64,000 bases of DNA, from positions 292,112 through 356,111 of the forward strand of contig NW_005200881.1 of the NCBI RefSeq assembly GCF_000372725.1, in the 5' to 3' direction. The notes under the pieces were generated by a model that did no database searches, was not told the origin of the DNA, and was given only the letters and a program-made list of their open reading frames with translations. Made by a program: the position numbers and the translations under genes. This DNA is from Emiliania huxleyi CCMP1516 (taxonomy: Eukaryota > Haptophyta > Isochrysidales > Noelaerhabdaceae). Shown piece after piece: positions 51,596 through 62,714 of the stretch. Within the stretch, counting starts at the first letter, position 1, and the number at the start of each line of letters is the position of its first letter.

Positions 51596-52282
51596 TCATG
51601 GTTGCAGGTATGCTGGAGTTGCCCCGAGCCTGACAAATGCCTTGAAGGCGGAGGGAGCGGGCGTGGGCGCAAGCGCGGGCGAGCGATGCTGCGGAGGCGT
51701 TGGCTGCCCCGGCGTGGGCACGGACATGCTCTGCATGTAGCGCAGAAACTGCATGTCAGCTGAGGGCAGGTGCAACGGCTGCGGGATGACGCCCTGCTGT
51801 GCGGCTAGGGCTTGCCGCGGCGGGTTTGTATGCATCACCATCGCCTGACCCGCAGGGACGGCGCATCCGACGATGTCGATCGAGCCAATGACGACGCCCG
51901 TGGTGACGGGCAGTTGCCCCGGCGGCGCCGCTGGCCATGCGGCCGCCCTCAGCGCCACCGGCCTGCAGATGCTGCCTGGGGCCGGCGCTGGGGGAAGCTC
52001 TGGCACGGGAACCGGCGCGGGTGGTGTAGGCGCCGCGGAGTCCGACTCGCTTGCCGCGCGTTGCGTCTTTGCATGAAGCACATACGATGAAGGGGCGACG
52101 CGGCAGACGCTCGCAAAATCGCGGGTGTTGGTCACAGCGGCGGAGGTAGCGCCCGCGGGTCTGAGACAGCTCGGTGAGCACGTCGCAACGATCGTCGCCA
52201 CCTCCACCTCCACTGCCGCTGACGGCGAGTCGCTGGCCACCGCGAGCGCCGCAGCTGGGCCGCTTCTCCGGGCGCCTCTCAT
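51596..52282 (-). CDS. uncharacterised Ala/Pro-rich protein
   Basis: 228 aa from the ATG at 52282 (upstream in-frame GTG at 52309). Pro/Ala/Val-rich with a more specific C-terminus (QPLHLPSADMQFLRYMQSM, APSAFKAFVRLGATPAYLQP). No domain recognised; two other frames are open here, so confidence is limited. Confidence 0.35.
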   Translation of the reverse strand: MRGARRSGPAAALAVASDSPSAAVEVEVATIVATCSPSCLRPAGATSAAVTNTRDFASVCRVAPSSYVLHAKTQRAASESDSAAPTPPAPVPVPELPPAPAPGSICRPVALRAAAWPAAPPGQLPVTTGVVIGSIDIVGCAVPAGQAMVMHTNPPRQALAAQQGVIPQPLHLPSADMQFLRYMQSMSVPTPGQPTPPQHRSPALAPTPAPSAFKAFVRLGATPAYLQP

Positions 52283-52655
52283 CAATGCCAGTTTCTCGAT
52301 GACGGGCACCTTCAGCCATTAGTGCATACTAGGGCTGTGAGGGAGGCAAAACGAACGGCAACGTGTGGTGGCGCACCAGCGTGCCATGTGCAAGCTCGAA
52401 CTTGATGCACTGTTCCAACGAGGCCTGGTGTGTCTTGCGTTGCCATTCGGGCGGTATTGCGCGAAAGCAGCCCTGCATCGCGGCGGCGGCACCAAGTGAG
52501 TCTTGCTACCGAGCAGCGCCCAACGAGTCTTGCAAAGAGAGGTAGGAGGGGTGGAAAAAGGCTGGGCGGGCCGCTGCCTCTGCGCACCTCAAGCATGAGG
52601 ATCTCCTCTCCGTGTCTGGACAAGACTGCAGCCAGCGGCCGGAAGGGAGCGGGCA

Positions 52656-53466
52656 TCAGAGACGCTTGTCCGTGAGAAGAGGAACGTTTTGCTGTCTTGC
52701 TTGGTGCGGGCCTGGGAGGTGAAAGTCTCTTTGTAGCCCGCCGAGGTGTGAGGTGAGCGTATCAGAGAAGACAGCAATCTGCGGGCCCTTGCAGCGGCGC
52801 CTGGTTGGAGGGGGTTGAAGGGAGGATGGCGGCGTGCTGGTTGCTGCTGCTTGTGCGGAGGGTTGGAGGGGGTGGTCCACCGGAGCGGAGGGGGCTGGGG
52901 TGCAGCAAGCGCACGTCTGGTTGAGGACGCGGAAGTGCGGCAGCTTCAGGTGAGACGTCCAGACTCCGTTGGACGGCGAGTTGATGAGCGTGTTCTTTGA
53001 GTTATCGGGCATCACCACCATGCGGGAGACGGGGATATGCACTGCAAGCGCGTGGGTGCGCGGAGCGGAGAGGGAAGGAGGATTTGGGAACTCGGCGAGG
53101 AGACAATGGAAGGGACGCGGCGGGCGCACCGCCACACTGCTGGCAGCTCGCACAAAAGTGCGCCGAGAAGGCCGTCTGGGAATTGCTCCACGCGACGTAA
53201 AGCCCTGTTGCAAGGGGATTGGAGGAGGGAGGAGTAGGGAGAGGTCGTCCTAGAGGCGCGAGTGAGGCGGCGCGGGTCGCGATGTGCTTTCATGATGCGC
53301 TGCGCTCACCGGTTTTGCAGGCCGTGCCTGTGAGGAGGCCTCCCCAGCACTCGGTGCTGGCGTCATGCAGCACGCCCTGTTGGGTGGAGATGCGCTCCGC
53401 CATCCCGCTCGACGCGGTGTCCTCCTGCTGAGGCGTGGTGCCCCAGTTGCTGGATCCTGCCATCAT
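52656..53466 (-). CDS. uncharacterised Cys-containing protein, 3' end unresolved
   Basis: Exons 53466-53310, 53204-53133, then from 53041 downward, all in phase. They read DASTECWGGLLTGTACKTG, then LYVAWSNSQTAFSAHFCASC, then HIPVSRMVVMPDNSKNTLIN and LPHFRVLNQTCACC. The CxxCxxC and CACC clusters suggest disulfides or metal binding. A later stretch (IAVFSDTLTSHLGGLQRDFH, before the stop at 52656) is likely another exon but I could not place the junction. No family recognised. Confidence 0.4.
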
Positions 53467-53822
53467 AGGGTCAGACGATGGGTCCCATCGTCTGCAGCGG
53501 CACCTGCAGGGCCAAGGACCGTACTGCCGGTCGGGCCGCGGTGGAGCGCGCGTGAGGTGTGGCTGCGTGTGGGTTGCGCACCGGTCTGAGCACCACCGGC
53601 ACGGCGCCACCGAACTGCGGCATAGCAGCTCGGCCTTTGTCCGCCTGCTAATTGCCGGGCAGTAGTTCATCAGTAAACTATCGCCGAAATGCTGGCCCAC
53701 CGAGCTAAAAAACGCCGTCGCAAAAGCTTGAGCACTTGAGCACTGGATAGGGTCGATTCCGCGTGGTACGGGACCCCTCGATCGTCGTCTCGCCCTCCCT
53801 CGCAAAAGCTCCCCCGCGACGC

Positions 53823-54732
53823 CTGAGGCGTGAGGGAGGGTGTAGAGGATGTAGAGTGTAGAGCGCTGTAGAGCTGTAGAGCTGTAGAGCGCTCTGGAGC
53901 GCTGTAGAGCTGTAGAGCTCTACATCCGCCGCGGGACGAAGCGCCTCCGTTGTAGAGCGATGTAGAGCGCGATTTTGCGGTAGAGTTTGTTGTCGAGGCT
54001 CTACAGCCACACACCGCCGGGAAGGCAGTGACTCAAAGAGGTCGAGCCGCGCTAATGGGGTGTCTCCGAGCTTACTGGAGCTCTGATGGACAGCCCTGAC
54101 TATCCCTGACACACAGAGAGTCACTCCGACGGCACACAACACCCTATAACTGCGTCATGACCAGCCTGCCATGTGTCGCCGGTGCCGCATTCGTCGCTGT
54201 GCTTCAGGCGGTGGACTGTCGGCTGCGAGGACGGTCGCATTTGCGCGAGGCGAGGCGAGCATTCAGACGCGTTGCATGCGCCATGACTCGCGCCAGCGCC
54301 TGGCCAGTGCGTGCGGGAGCTCCTGGCTGAGCGTTGAGTCCAGGCGAGTTGCGCTGGCCACTAATCACTACGCCGAGCCGAGCTGACGCGCCGAGGCGCC
54401 GGCCAGTCGCAGCCGTGAGGCATGCCACAGCAACAGAGGCACCTGCCACCCATTGGGCGGGCAGACAGAAGGCCAGGGCCGCATTGGCAAGTGCAACGCG
54501 CCTCATGTTGGAGAGCGATCGTGCCTCGTTCGCGGCTTACGATGTAGAGTTTGTTGTAGAGATTTTACGTTGTAGAGCGCCTCTACATCGCTCTACAACG
54601 GAGGCGCTTCGTCCCGCGGCGGATGTAGAGCTCTACAGCTCTACAGCGCTCTACAGCGCTCTCCAGCGCTCACACATCTCTACAGCTCTACAGCGCTCTA
54701 CACTCTACATCCTCTACACCCTCCCTCAGCGC
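53823..54732. mobile_element. foldback-type element with about 140-bp inverted arms
   Basis: Arms about 53831-53970 and 54585-54730 are inverted copies, made of TGTAGAGC/GCTGTAGAG units plus a unique core (CCGCCGCGGGACGAAGCGCC). GCGACGC flanks both ends (53816-53822 and 54733-54739) and may be a 7-bp target duplication. The centre has a minus-strand frame (MRRVALANAALAFCLPAQWV) of doubtful coding value. Confidence 0.6.
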
Positions 54733-54749
54733 GACGCTTGTCGTTGTAT

Positions 54750-54815
54750 GTGGCTCTTACTTACGTACATTCCCGTAGGAGAGGACTCTGCTGACAGGGT
54801 TGGCGATGAGAAGCG
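54750..54815 (-). repeat. dispersed repeat family, copy 3 (inverted)
   Basis: Minus strand reads CTCATCGCCAACCCTGTCAG ... GGGAATGTACGTAAG. It lies directly beside the right end of the foldback element. Confidence 0.75.
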
Positions 54816-54928
54816 AGCCGATGGGCTTCTCGGAGGTTAGTGGATAATAGTGCACCACTAACCGCCGAACTTTCACGATTCACAGTTCACAGTCACAGAG
54901 TGTTATGAGAAGAAAATTTACTCCTTCA

Positions 54929-55367
54929 GGAGCGGCCGCACACTGCTCGGTACCCCCCCTGCACATCTAAAGCCATCCCTGCTGAAGGGGGTCTGATCCC
55001 CCCCCCCCGGCAGCAGCGCTCTGCTGCTGGAGGGGTCGGGACCCGGGGGGGCGACCCCTCCCCCAGCAGCAGCAGAGCGCACTGGACCCAGCTCCCGCCT
55101 CTTCGCCGCCGCCGCCCCCTCCCCCCTCGGCTCGTGTTTGAGCGGTACGAGGCAGTTGTGTTCACCGCGCCGCCTGGCTGGCAGTAGGAGGGTACGCCGG
55201 TGAGACCATAAATTCTCGCCCCTGGAACGCTACTTACTCACAGCTGTCTGTACAGAGATCGGCCAGCACCCCCCCCCCCCCAGCACCAGAGCTCTGTTGC
55301 TGGGGGGGAGATCGGCCATGGCTTTAGATGTGCAGGGGGGGGTACCGAGCAGTGTTGCGGCCGCTCC
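54929..55367. mobile_element. 439-bp MITE with 48-50-bp terminal inverted repeats
   Basis: 54929-54976 and 55318-55367 are near-perfect inverted repeats, beginning GGAGCGGCCGCA(A)CACTGC; they differ by about two single-base indels. Between them are C tracts and CAGCAG/CTGCTG palindromes able to form strong hairpins. No coding capacity. Target-site duplication not clear. Confidence 0.85.
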
Positions 55368-56165
55368 CCAATTGCTTCACATACTATCTATCAGCGCAAA
55401 CGCCGAGGGGTCCGCTACCGCTTAGCGCTTTCACTTTTTCACAGTGTCACTTAGACACTTTAAAACACGTTTCCGTTACAGAAAACTGCGGCCGCCAGCG
55501 ACAGAGCGTCTCGCTGGCGGACGGCGAGAGGAACACAAAGGGGCGTCCGGACGTCCATCCACTGGGATGAGAATACTGGAGATCTCTAAGGTCGAATCTG
55601 CCGATTCCACAGCCACCCACAGGAACGCCGCCTCAACACGGGGTCTCGGCTCTACCGAGCCATGCTAGCTCCAGCCGCAGCCCCACCCGGCCGGCCCGAG
55701 GGTGTTCCCGCACGAGCGCGCAGGCAGAGAAGACCAATCCTGGGGGAAGTAACCTTTCCGCATTCCGGGGCGCACGACCAAGTCTCGTGCGTTGCGCTTG
55801 GCGCCCCACGAAGGAGATGTCGCGCGACACATCACCCTGGCTATGCCAACGCTACCCAGACGCTTCCGTGTACCGGACCTCAAAAATCTTTTGTATCGCA
55901 CGCGCGCAGGCGCACCCGCCCGCTGAAACGACAGTCGACACGCGGACGCCTCCCCACCTCGCCCCAAACTAGCGCCATGCCTACACCAACCGTGCACACG
56001 AGCGCCAGCCCAAGCCACGCCACTAGCGAGCACCTGGCAGCCCCGCGCCCGCTCTCGAGGTGCAGGGCTGCAGTCGAGCTGGGCTCGCTCTCCGGTCCGT
56101 TTGCTGTGGTGACCCCTAGACAGACCTACTCGAAGCCCCCCCCCCCCCCCCCCCGGCACGCCGTG
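55368..56165. other. intergenic
   Basis: About 800 bp downstream of the GrpE gene. A C tract is at 56139-56155. Frames on both strands are open in places but none is convincing. Confidence 0.4.
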
Positions 56166-57468
56166 CTACTCCGATCCCTCAGGCCCCGCCTCAGGCCCAG
56201 CCTCGCCCGCCTCCTCGCCGTCCGCCGCAGCTGCAGCCTCGACCGCAGCAGCCGCGTCCGCCGCAGCGGCCGCCGCCTCGGCCTCGGCAGCGGCGGCGGC
56301 GGCGGCGGAGCCCGAAGAGACGACGACCTAGCGACGGGAGAGAGAGGGGTGGGAGGGGCGGGTGTGGGGTCGGGCAGGCGGTGGGGAGGGGAGGGGGAAG
56401 GCGGCGTGTGTGCGCGGCGGGTTGAAAGCACCTCCGCCTCGCGCAGCAGCTCCCCCCCCATGGTGTAGCCTCGCGCCGTCTGCTCGAGGACGCAATTCTT
56501 TGCAACCTCCTCGCTCGGGCGCCTCTCCACCTCGCGGTGCCGCCTGCAGCACCCGAGGGCAGAGTCAGGAGGGGAGAGGGCAGGAGGGCAGAGGGCGGGA
56601 GGGCAGAGGCGAGGCGCGGCGGAACCACCGACGCCCCCCCGGCACGGATCGGGCCCACGCGGGCGAGAACCGCGGCGCGGAGGACTTGTGTCGGCAGGTG
56701 TGTGTGCGTCGAGGCGTGTGTGCCGACAGGGTTGCGTCGAGGTGTGTGTGTCGAGAGGTGCGTCGCGCTCCTCCAGTCATACGCGTCGCCCGGCGCGCTA
56801 TCGAAGGGCTCGAGCTGCGCCGCCTCGAGCACCTGAAGAGGCGGCGTGCGCGCTGTCAGGCTGCAGAGGCAGAGGGGTGGCCGGCGCGGCTCGCCCATCG
56901 CCTGCGTCAGCTGCTTGTGGATCCCCGAGTAGTACTTGTGCACCTCTGCAGCGCCGCCGTCCGCGCCGTCCGCCTCGGCCTGCAGCGCCGCAAACTGCTC
57001 GACGAACGGGAGGAGCGGCCGCATCGCCTCGAGACGGCCGTACCCCGCCTGTCCATCCAGCTCCGTCCGCGCGCGCTGCCGCTCGCGCTCGAAGTTGGCA
57101 GCGAGGAGCAGGTAGCCATTCTCGCCCGCGTCCTTCGCCTCGTCCTGCGCGGCCACGAAGTCGCCGCGCGCGGAGGTGAGCTTCTTCTCGAGCTCGTCGA
57201 TCTGCGCGCGAAGGGCGTCCTTCTCCGCCTTCTTGGCCGCCTTCTCCGCCTTGGCGTCCGACATCCCCTCGCCGTCGGGCACGGCGCCGTCGCCTGCGGC
57301 TGCCTCGGTCTCTGACGGCTCCGCCGCGAGGCGCACCGAAGAAGAGAGGCAGCGCAGGGCGTGCGGTGAGGGAAACAATGGCGCCCTCACGCGCGGCTGG
57401 AGCACGACGGCCTCAGCCGCATGAAACGCCAGCAGAGCGAGAGCCAGCGACGTCGAGCACACGCGCAT
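56166..57468 (-). CDS. grpE: GrpE nucleotide-exchange factor, plastid-type
   Basis: Hand model, transcript order: 57468-56902, 56832-56783, 56543-56432, 56327-56166; 296 aa. Leader MRVCSTSLALALLAFHAAEA with an Arg/Pro-rich transit-like part. A coiled coil (AQIDELEKKLTSARGDFVAA) is followed by the GrpE core (GYLLLAANFERERQRARTEL, VHKYYSGIHKQL). The beta domain reads LEPFDSAPGDARHREVE and TARGYTMGGELLREAEVVVS (family: GY.L.dRvlRpA.V.V). The tail is long and Ala/Glu-rich. It resets ADP on plastid Hsp70. Intron 1 is GC-AG. Intron 2 holds CACACA/CTCGACGCA-type repeats. Confidence 0.85.
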
Positions 57469-57522
57469 GGCCCAGGCTGGGTTCGGCTGATCGCGCCGGT
57501 GCGGAGGCTCTTGAGCGTCGTC

Positions 57523-57645
57523 CTACCGGCGAGTGCGCGCGTCGGCGGCAGCCGCCTCCTCGGCGCGCTGGGTGGCGAGCCGGCGCACGTTGCTCCGCCT
57601 CGTCTCCTCGTTCTCGCGGACACCGTCCGAGTCGTAGTCGGACAT
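57523..57645 (-). CDS. 40-aa acidic/basic microprotein candidate
   Basis: ATG at 57645: MSDYDSDGVRENEETRRSN ... ending ADARTRR, then stop. Protein-like but very short. It could be a first exon or an upstream ORF of the GrpE transcript, since it lies 55 bp before the GrpE ATG on the same strand. Confidence 0.3.
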   Translation of the reverse strand: MSDYDSDGVRENEETRRSNVRRLATQRAEEAAAADARTRR

Positions 57646-57721
57646 TCGGCGGCGGCAGAGCGGTGAGGAGACAGTGAGACACAGGGGGATGTACCGTGTT
57701 GGCAAGGCAAAGGGGAAGTGT

Positions 57722-57790
57722 GGTGCCTATATGGGCTTCCAGTATCGGACCTTCAAGATATGCGCTTTTGGCCGGTGGCCTCCTCGGACA
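57722..57790 (+). repeat. direct repeat, copy 1
   Basis: About 69 bp (GGTGCCTATATGGGCTTCCA ...). The second copy at 57996-58070 has a 7-bp internal duplication (CCTTTTG). Confidence 0.9.
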
Positions 57791-57995
57791 TGGAACATGG
57801 TACCTCCGGTGAGATAGTGGCTGCCAGTTCGAGACTGGGGCCGATCGAACTTGATTTGTTCGGAGCACGGAGCTCGGAGGAGGAATCCGGCCAGCACGGG
57901 TACAAAGAGGGGTACCCGGAGAATCCCCGGCGGCCGATCCCCAGCTGCGGAAACGTAGTGTCGCTCAAGAGGTGCGATACTGCGGGGGAGTGTAA

Positions 57996-58070
57996 GGTGC
58001 CTATATGGGCTTCCAGTCTCGGACCTTCAAGATATGCGCTTTTGCCTTTTGGCCGGTGGCCTCCTCGGAC
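57996..58070 (+). repeat. direct repeat, copy 2
   Basis: Same unit as 57722-57790, 274 bp further on. Confidence 0.9.
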
Positions 58071-59545
58071 AGGAAGGAGCTGGGCGGCCCGCCGGGCCGG
58101 CGAGTTTGCGATAGATGCGGGGCCGAGCCTGTGGAGCACCTCACGCGTTACACGGCCTCTGCGTCTACGCATCCAGGCGCAACTCTGCTCGCTCTCACCC
58201 CCCTCAACAGATCTAGCGCTAGCTGGCGCGATCTCCGTGAATAGCGACCCAAGCTCCCGCGACCTCGCGCCCTCGTCCCCCGTCCGTGTCCGAGGCAGCC
58301 AACGCACAGAAGAGGATCGAATCGTGACGGCATGGTCATATCCATCAGAAATTGCCTGTACCAGATTGAAGTGCATGGGGGGCGAGCCGCTCGCCGCGGA
58401 ACGCGCATCGGGGGGGGGGGGTGGGCGGAGCAGTGCATGGCATGTCTACAGCGCCCGCCGGCGCTGCCGTTCGCTCACTCTGCGGGACCCAGGCAGTGCG
58501 CCGGGCGTGTTTCGGGCCGAGCATGAGTGTATGCGTCTGCCGTCCCTACCGGATCCTGCTGGGGCCCCAGGTATTACGGTTTGCGCTGAGGTTGGAGAGA
58601 AGCTCAGCTCGTTGTCAGACTCAAGGTCCCACAGGCGTCAGCTGGGGCCAGGGCACCGCGCGGCCCCCCATTGCGGCGAGACTGGCGAAAATCTCCCCCG
58701 GACGCGTCGGGCATATCAAACCGATGTCTCACTTGAAGAACACTTGTCGTGGCGAGGCGCAGACAAAACTAAATACACCACGCGGCGTGACACCACCGAC
58801 AATGCGACAAAATGTGCCCCGGGCCCACGACGCTGCTGAGGCCTGAGAGCGTGAGAGGTCTCACAGAGCCGCCTCTGCTTTGCAAAAAACGCCTCGGACT
58901 GTCGACTCGTGCACAAAACCGCTCTCACGCGGGGCTCGAATACAGCGGATTCCCCTCCCACCCAGTGGGGTATGTACCGAAGGCGAAGCGACCCCCGAGC
59001 CAGTCAGCCCAGGACTGCATCGGGGTGCTCGCCCAGTCGCGAGGAGTGGCCGACGGCCGCTGGCGCCGTCGCCGCGATCAAAGGACATGGGGCGGACGCA
59101 GAGTTTGGGACAGCCAACAGGCGGCCTAGCAGGCGGCACGGGCAAGAGGTCCAGCTCCAGGACGCAAGTGGAGCTCATCTCACAGGCCGAGCGGGGTCTG
59201 GGTCTGGAGGCTCGACGACATCTAGGCTCGACTAGCGATTACGGGAGGAGCTACAGCGTGTTAATTTCGGCTCGATTTAATTGAAATTGTACACTGCCGG
59301 GGTGACTGTGTCACCGCTGGCTCGAGACCGCTGGCCCTCTGCCAGCCGATGCGCTCCCCGCTCCGGTCCGCTAGGAAAAAGAGTGGGCGACCCGGATGTG
59401 CGCTGCCGGCAACATCCGCACCTGTGCGCACCTCCGTAGCACTGGCAACCTATCCCAACCGTTCGGGCAGGCACCATATTGCCAGCCCTGGATGCATCGG
59501 ATCATGGCATTTCACATACGAGCGTGTGATGCCTTGGCCGGCAAC

Positions 59546-59764
59546 CTATTCAATGGCCTGGTCAGGAAGAGCGGTCCAGTCGCGTAGCCAGCCACCGAAT
59601 TGCACGCCTCTGTTGAGTATGAACATAGAAGCTAGTCCAAATAGGCAGAGGAGGAAATAGTCGGCAATCCCAACATTGTGCGGAGGCTCGTCAGCCTCAG
59701 TCTTGCCGACTTCGGCAAGTTTGCTCGGCGAGTCGGGCAACGATTTGGAGCGCTTCCGTGCCAT
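59546..59764 (-). CDS. small tail-anchored-type membrane protein
   Basis: 72 aa from the ATG at 59764: basic, Ser/Pro-rich head (MARKRSKSLPDSPSKLAEVG), one TM (IADYFLLCLFGLASMFILN), then GGWLRDWTALPDQAIE. Composition and layout are strongly protein-like for its size. Family unknown; comparable small proteins are subunits of ER or mitochondrial complexes. Confidence 0.5.
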   Translation of the reverse strand: MARKRSKSLPDSPSKLAEVGKTEADEPPHNVGIADYFLLCLFGLASMFILNRGVQFGGWLRDWTALPDQAIE

Positions 59765-60339
59765 TTGACCAGCGAGAGGACACTTTGATCGGCGAGAGGA
59801 CTCTGGGGCGCAGTGGCCCGGCAAGCACGAGATGCAAGCTTGGCGTGCTGCGCCTGAGAGAGGCCTACGAAAGAATTTAAACAAAACAACTCTCTCTCAC
59901 AGCAGACAGGCTCGACACAGGTGCGAACTGGCGCGTGCTAGTACTATCACCGGCACACCTACGAAAGAAAAACCCGGGCTTTCTTTTGTCGTATTCCTCC
60001 TTGGGTTGTCGTTTTCTTTTTCTTTTTTCTTTTAGGTCAACCACGGGAGCCGCCTCTAGAAATAATTTAGCAAATCTCTCGCACAACACTAGGTACGGGG
60101 CCACTGGCGCGCACTGGCACTGACATCAGGAGAAGCCCCTCCCACCCGTGCTTGTGCAGCGCAGCCTCCTCGATGAGCGAGGGCGATAAAGTCACGGAAG
60201 AAAATATTTTACTACAGGATTCCACTCTGGACCTGTTCCTTTTTTTTACCCATCTCACAGTGGAGAGGTGTCCGTTTTTATTTATTTATTTCCTCTGCAC
60301 TCACATCAACAACATTATTGCTCCGCCCATTCGTCCACA
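59765..60339. other. intergenic
   Basis: (A/G)GCGAGAGGAC occurs twice at about 59772 and 59791. T-rich tract at 60005-60035. No gene seen. Confidence 0.4.
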
Positions 60340-61646
60340 CTATGGCCTGCTGTTGCGCTCGACGAGGGGTCGGGCGGAGCGCCGGGCGGAGCGGCTCGCG
60401 CGAATGAGCCTCTCGACGAGCCTCCACCACGCCGATCGACAAAGCTCTTCCAGAGGCGCCTCGCCGCGCCGCCCGTGGCCGTGGCTGCCGTGCCGACTAC
60501 CTACATCCGCGAGAAAGCGAGTCATCGCAAGCGGATGCAGACCTCGCGACAAGTGCCGGGCAGCCCTGCGTGCAGTCGCCGCCCCGCCCGCGAGCATGTT
60601 CTCGATGTCATCGAGGAACAGGTCCACCTCCCCGTCGACCTCCGCGGCGACGACGGCAGTGGCCCCCGCCACTTGCGTGACGACTTCTCTCGCCTGTTCG
60701 CACAGCCCACGCCTTTGGCACGCACATGGGGTCTCGCTTGTGCATTGCCCCTCACCGTCTGCGCCGCCGCCGCTGCTGTCGTGAGTGCGAGCACCCTCTC
60801 ACCCTTGGGCGTCGACTTGGCAGTGAGCGCGGCAACAAGAGCACGCGAGGCTTCGTCGTACCCACCCCACTCCTCCACCCGCACCCAAAACTCGTCCAGT
60901 TGCGAGAGTACCTGCACGCCACCGGCTGGCTCACAAGGGCTTCGCGCAAAGGGCACGCACTTCCAGCGCGCCGTCTGTGAGTCTCGCAGCTCCTTGAGCT
61001 CGCCCTGCGCCTCTGCAAAGTCGACGATGAACGTGGCGTGCAGTAGCATCGGCGCCTCCGCATCTTGCCCAGCGTTCTGTCTCGCCTCGTGGTTCTGAAG
61101 CCGGGAAGCGATGATCGGGAGCGGCACAGTCGCATCCTCATAGGCACAGTCCCACTCCTCGACCAGCGCCTGTGCCCGCACGGAAGCCTCACGCGGGTCG
61201 CGACTCACTCCGAGCGCCACACACGTCTTCTTCATCATCTGGTATGCAGCGTCCCGCGCCAGGAGTCGCTGGCTCTGCCGGAACTCAGAGAGGAGAGGGC
61301 CTTCCTGTCCGGCGCTGCGGCAGCGCTCGGCGTAGCGGATAATCGTGGGCAGTGCTCGCACACGCGCTGCGAGAGCTTCGGGAGACGACACAGGGCGACG
61401 GAGGTCAAAGTCGAGCGGCAGAAACCGCCACCCTGACAACCGACAGTACTCTCTGCAGGCGTCAAGCAGCTCTGCCCACGCCGGGAAGTATTCTTCAGAG
61501 GCGGCGGTGCGTTGAGGCTCCGCGAGGCCGCAAGCTGCAGCCATGGCGACAGCCACGGCCCGCGCAGCCGTGCGATGCACCAAGAGCGAGACCTCGTTCT
61601 GTGCCTCTTTAGCGAGGTCCAAAGCTGCGATATGTGTCTCTGCCAT
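60340..61646 (-). CDS. uncharacterised helical cytosolic protein
   Basis: Hand model: 61646-60756, 60693-60340; 414 aa, phase 0 intron GTGAGG-CAG. Start at the ATG (MAETHIAALDLAKEAQNEV), not the upstream GTG. Rich in Ala/Leu/Glu helices with scattered Cys and Trp (YCRLSGWRFLPLDFDLRRPV, LDEFWVRVEEWGGYDEAS), ending in an acidic helix (GEVDLFLDDIENML) and a basic tail. No signal peptide, TM or known motif. Clearly coding by composition and splice consistency. Confidence 0.6.
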
Positions 61647-61834
61647 CTGAACGCAGGGACGCACGAAAAACGGTGCACAGTGGCAAACTTTTTGACACTC
61701 GGGGCAACGCAGCAGCCCCTCATGCGCGATTCTTGTCCCTGCCGTCGTTGTCGCGTTGCCGGGCGGCGTCGTGGATGCTGTGGAACGTGGTGCCGCCGCC
61801 GCTAATCCTGCTCCTGGACGAGAAAAAGGATCGC

Positions 61835-61896
61835 TCCTTCCTCATCGCAAACCCCGTCAGCAGTCCTCCTTCGGGAATGTACGTAAGAGCTACATA
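61835..61896 (+). repeat. dispersed repeat family, copy 4
   Basis: CTCATCGCAAACCCCGTCAG ... GGGAATGTACGTAAGAGCTA. Closest by eye to the 48775 copy. Confidence 0.8.
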
Positions 61897-62348
61897 GGAT
61901 ACACAAGACACTGAATCGGACACCTCTACTAGGAGATGGGTAAAAAGGAACAGGTCCCTGGGTCCCCGCACCTGAGCACTGAGGTGACCTACCACCGTTC
62001 CAGCCTGCGATCACGCGTCTAGCGTCGATCAATGGACGATGGCGAGGACGCGAGATCAACGCGCTAAAGCCATAAAGGCTAAAGCGGCGAGCAGCCCCGG
62101 GCTTCCGATAGAGGGGCAGCGCACCGCAGTGAGCCCGCCGCGAAGGCGCGAAGAGCCGAACGTCGCGTCATAAATATGTCGTCAAAGAGTCAGGTCAAAG
62201 TCGTCAATCCCAATGAACGAGAACCGCGCACACATGCTACATGCACACTGGTCACTGCGCAGCGGCGATTTACAAGATACAACATGACCATTACCGCCCT
62301 CGACCAAAGGGTCGTTCGTGCCCCCGGCTGTGCCACACTAGTAGCGCG

Positions 62349-62350
<2 letters not shown>

Positions 62351-62399
<49 letters not shown>

Positions 62400-62412
62400 C
62401 CTCCCTCCCTCC
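62351..62412. repeat. (CT)n / (CCCT)n simple repeat
   Basis: Over 20 CT units followed by CCCT units. Confidence 0.95.
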
Positions 62413-62714
62413 TCTCTTGTCTAGCGTCTACTACGCAACAGAAGGCGCGATCCGGGAGCCCCGACCGGCGTTGGCCCAGCCGGGACGCCCACACCGCGCG
62501 CCGCAGTGGCTGCACGGCACCCACCCCGCGCCTCGCGCGCAAAACTCGCCCGAGCACACCCCTCCTCCCCGATCGCCGCCACACGCCTCACCCTCCGCAC
62601 GCTACACGAGCCCACCGGGCCCGCACGGAAGACACCCCCCTCCCCCCCCCCCCCCCCCTCCCCCCCCGCCTCACAGCAGCGAGTCGCCCCACAGCAGTCG
62701 CCCCTCATAGGCGC

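Larger units (their letters stand above)
57646..59545. other. 1.9-kb stretch without a supported gene
   Basis: A 373-codon plus-strand frame (57718-58839) lacks any recognisable domain and spans a direct repeat, so I do not call it. Poly-G at about 58410-58420. Nothing else seen. Confidence 0.4.
61647..62714. other. intergenic with repeat copy and CT tract
   Basis: Contains dispersed-repeat copy 4 (61835-61896), a (CT)n tract (62351-62395) running into CCCT units, and C tracts at 62635-62665. No supported gene. Confidence 0.5.

Noticed and set aside
55662..56468. 268-codon plus-strand frame
   Set aside because: Crosses a long C tract and overlaps the GrpE last exons in antisense.
57718..58839. 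373-codon plus-strand frame
   Set aside because: No motif, crosses both copies of a direct repeat, composition like random GC-rich DNA.
60268..61098. 276-codon plus-strand frame
   Set aside because: Antisense to the better supported 414-aa minus-strand gene.
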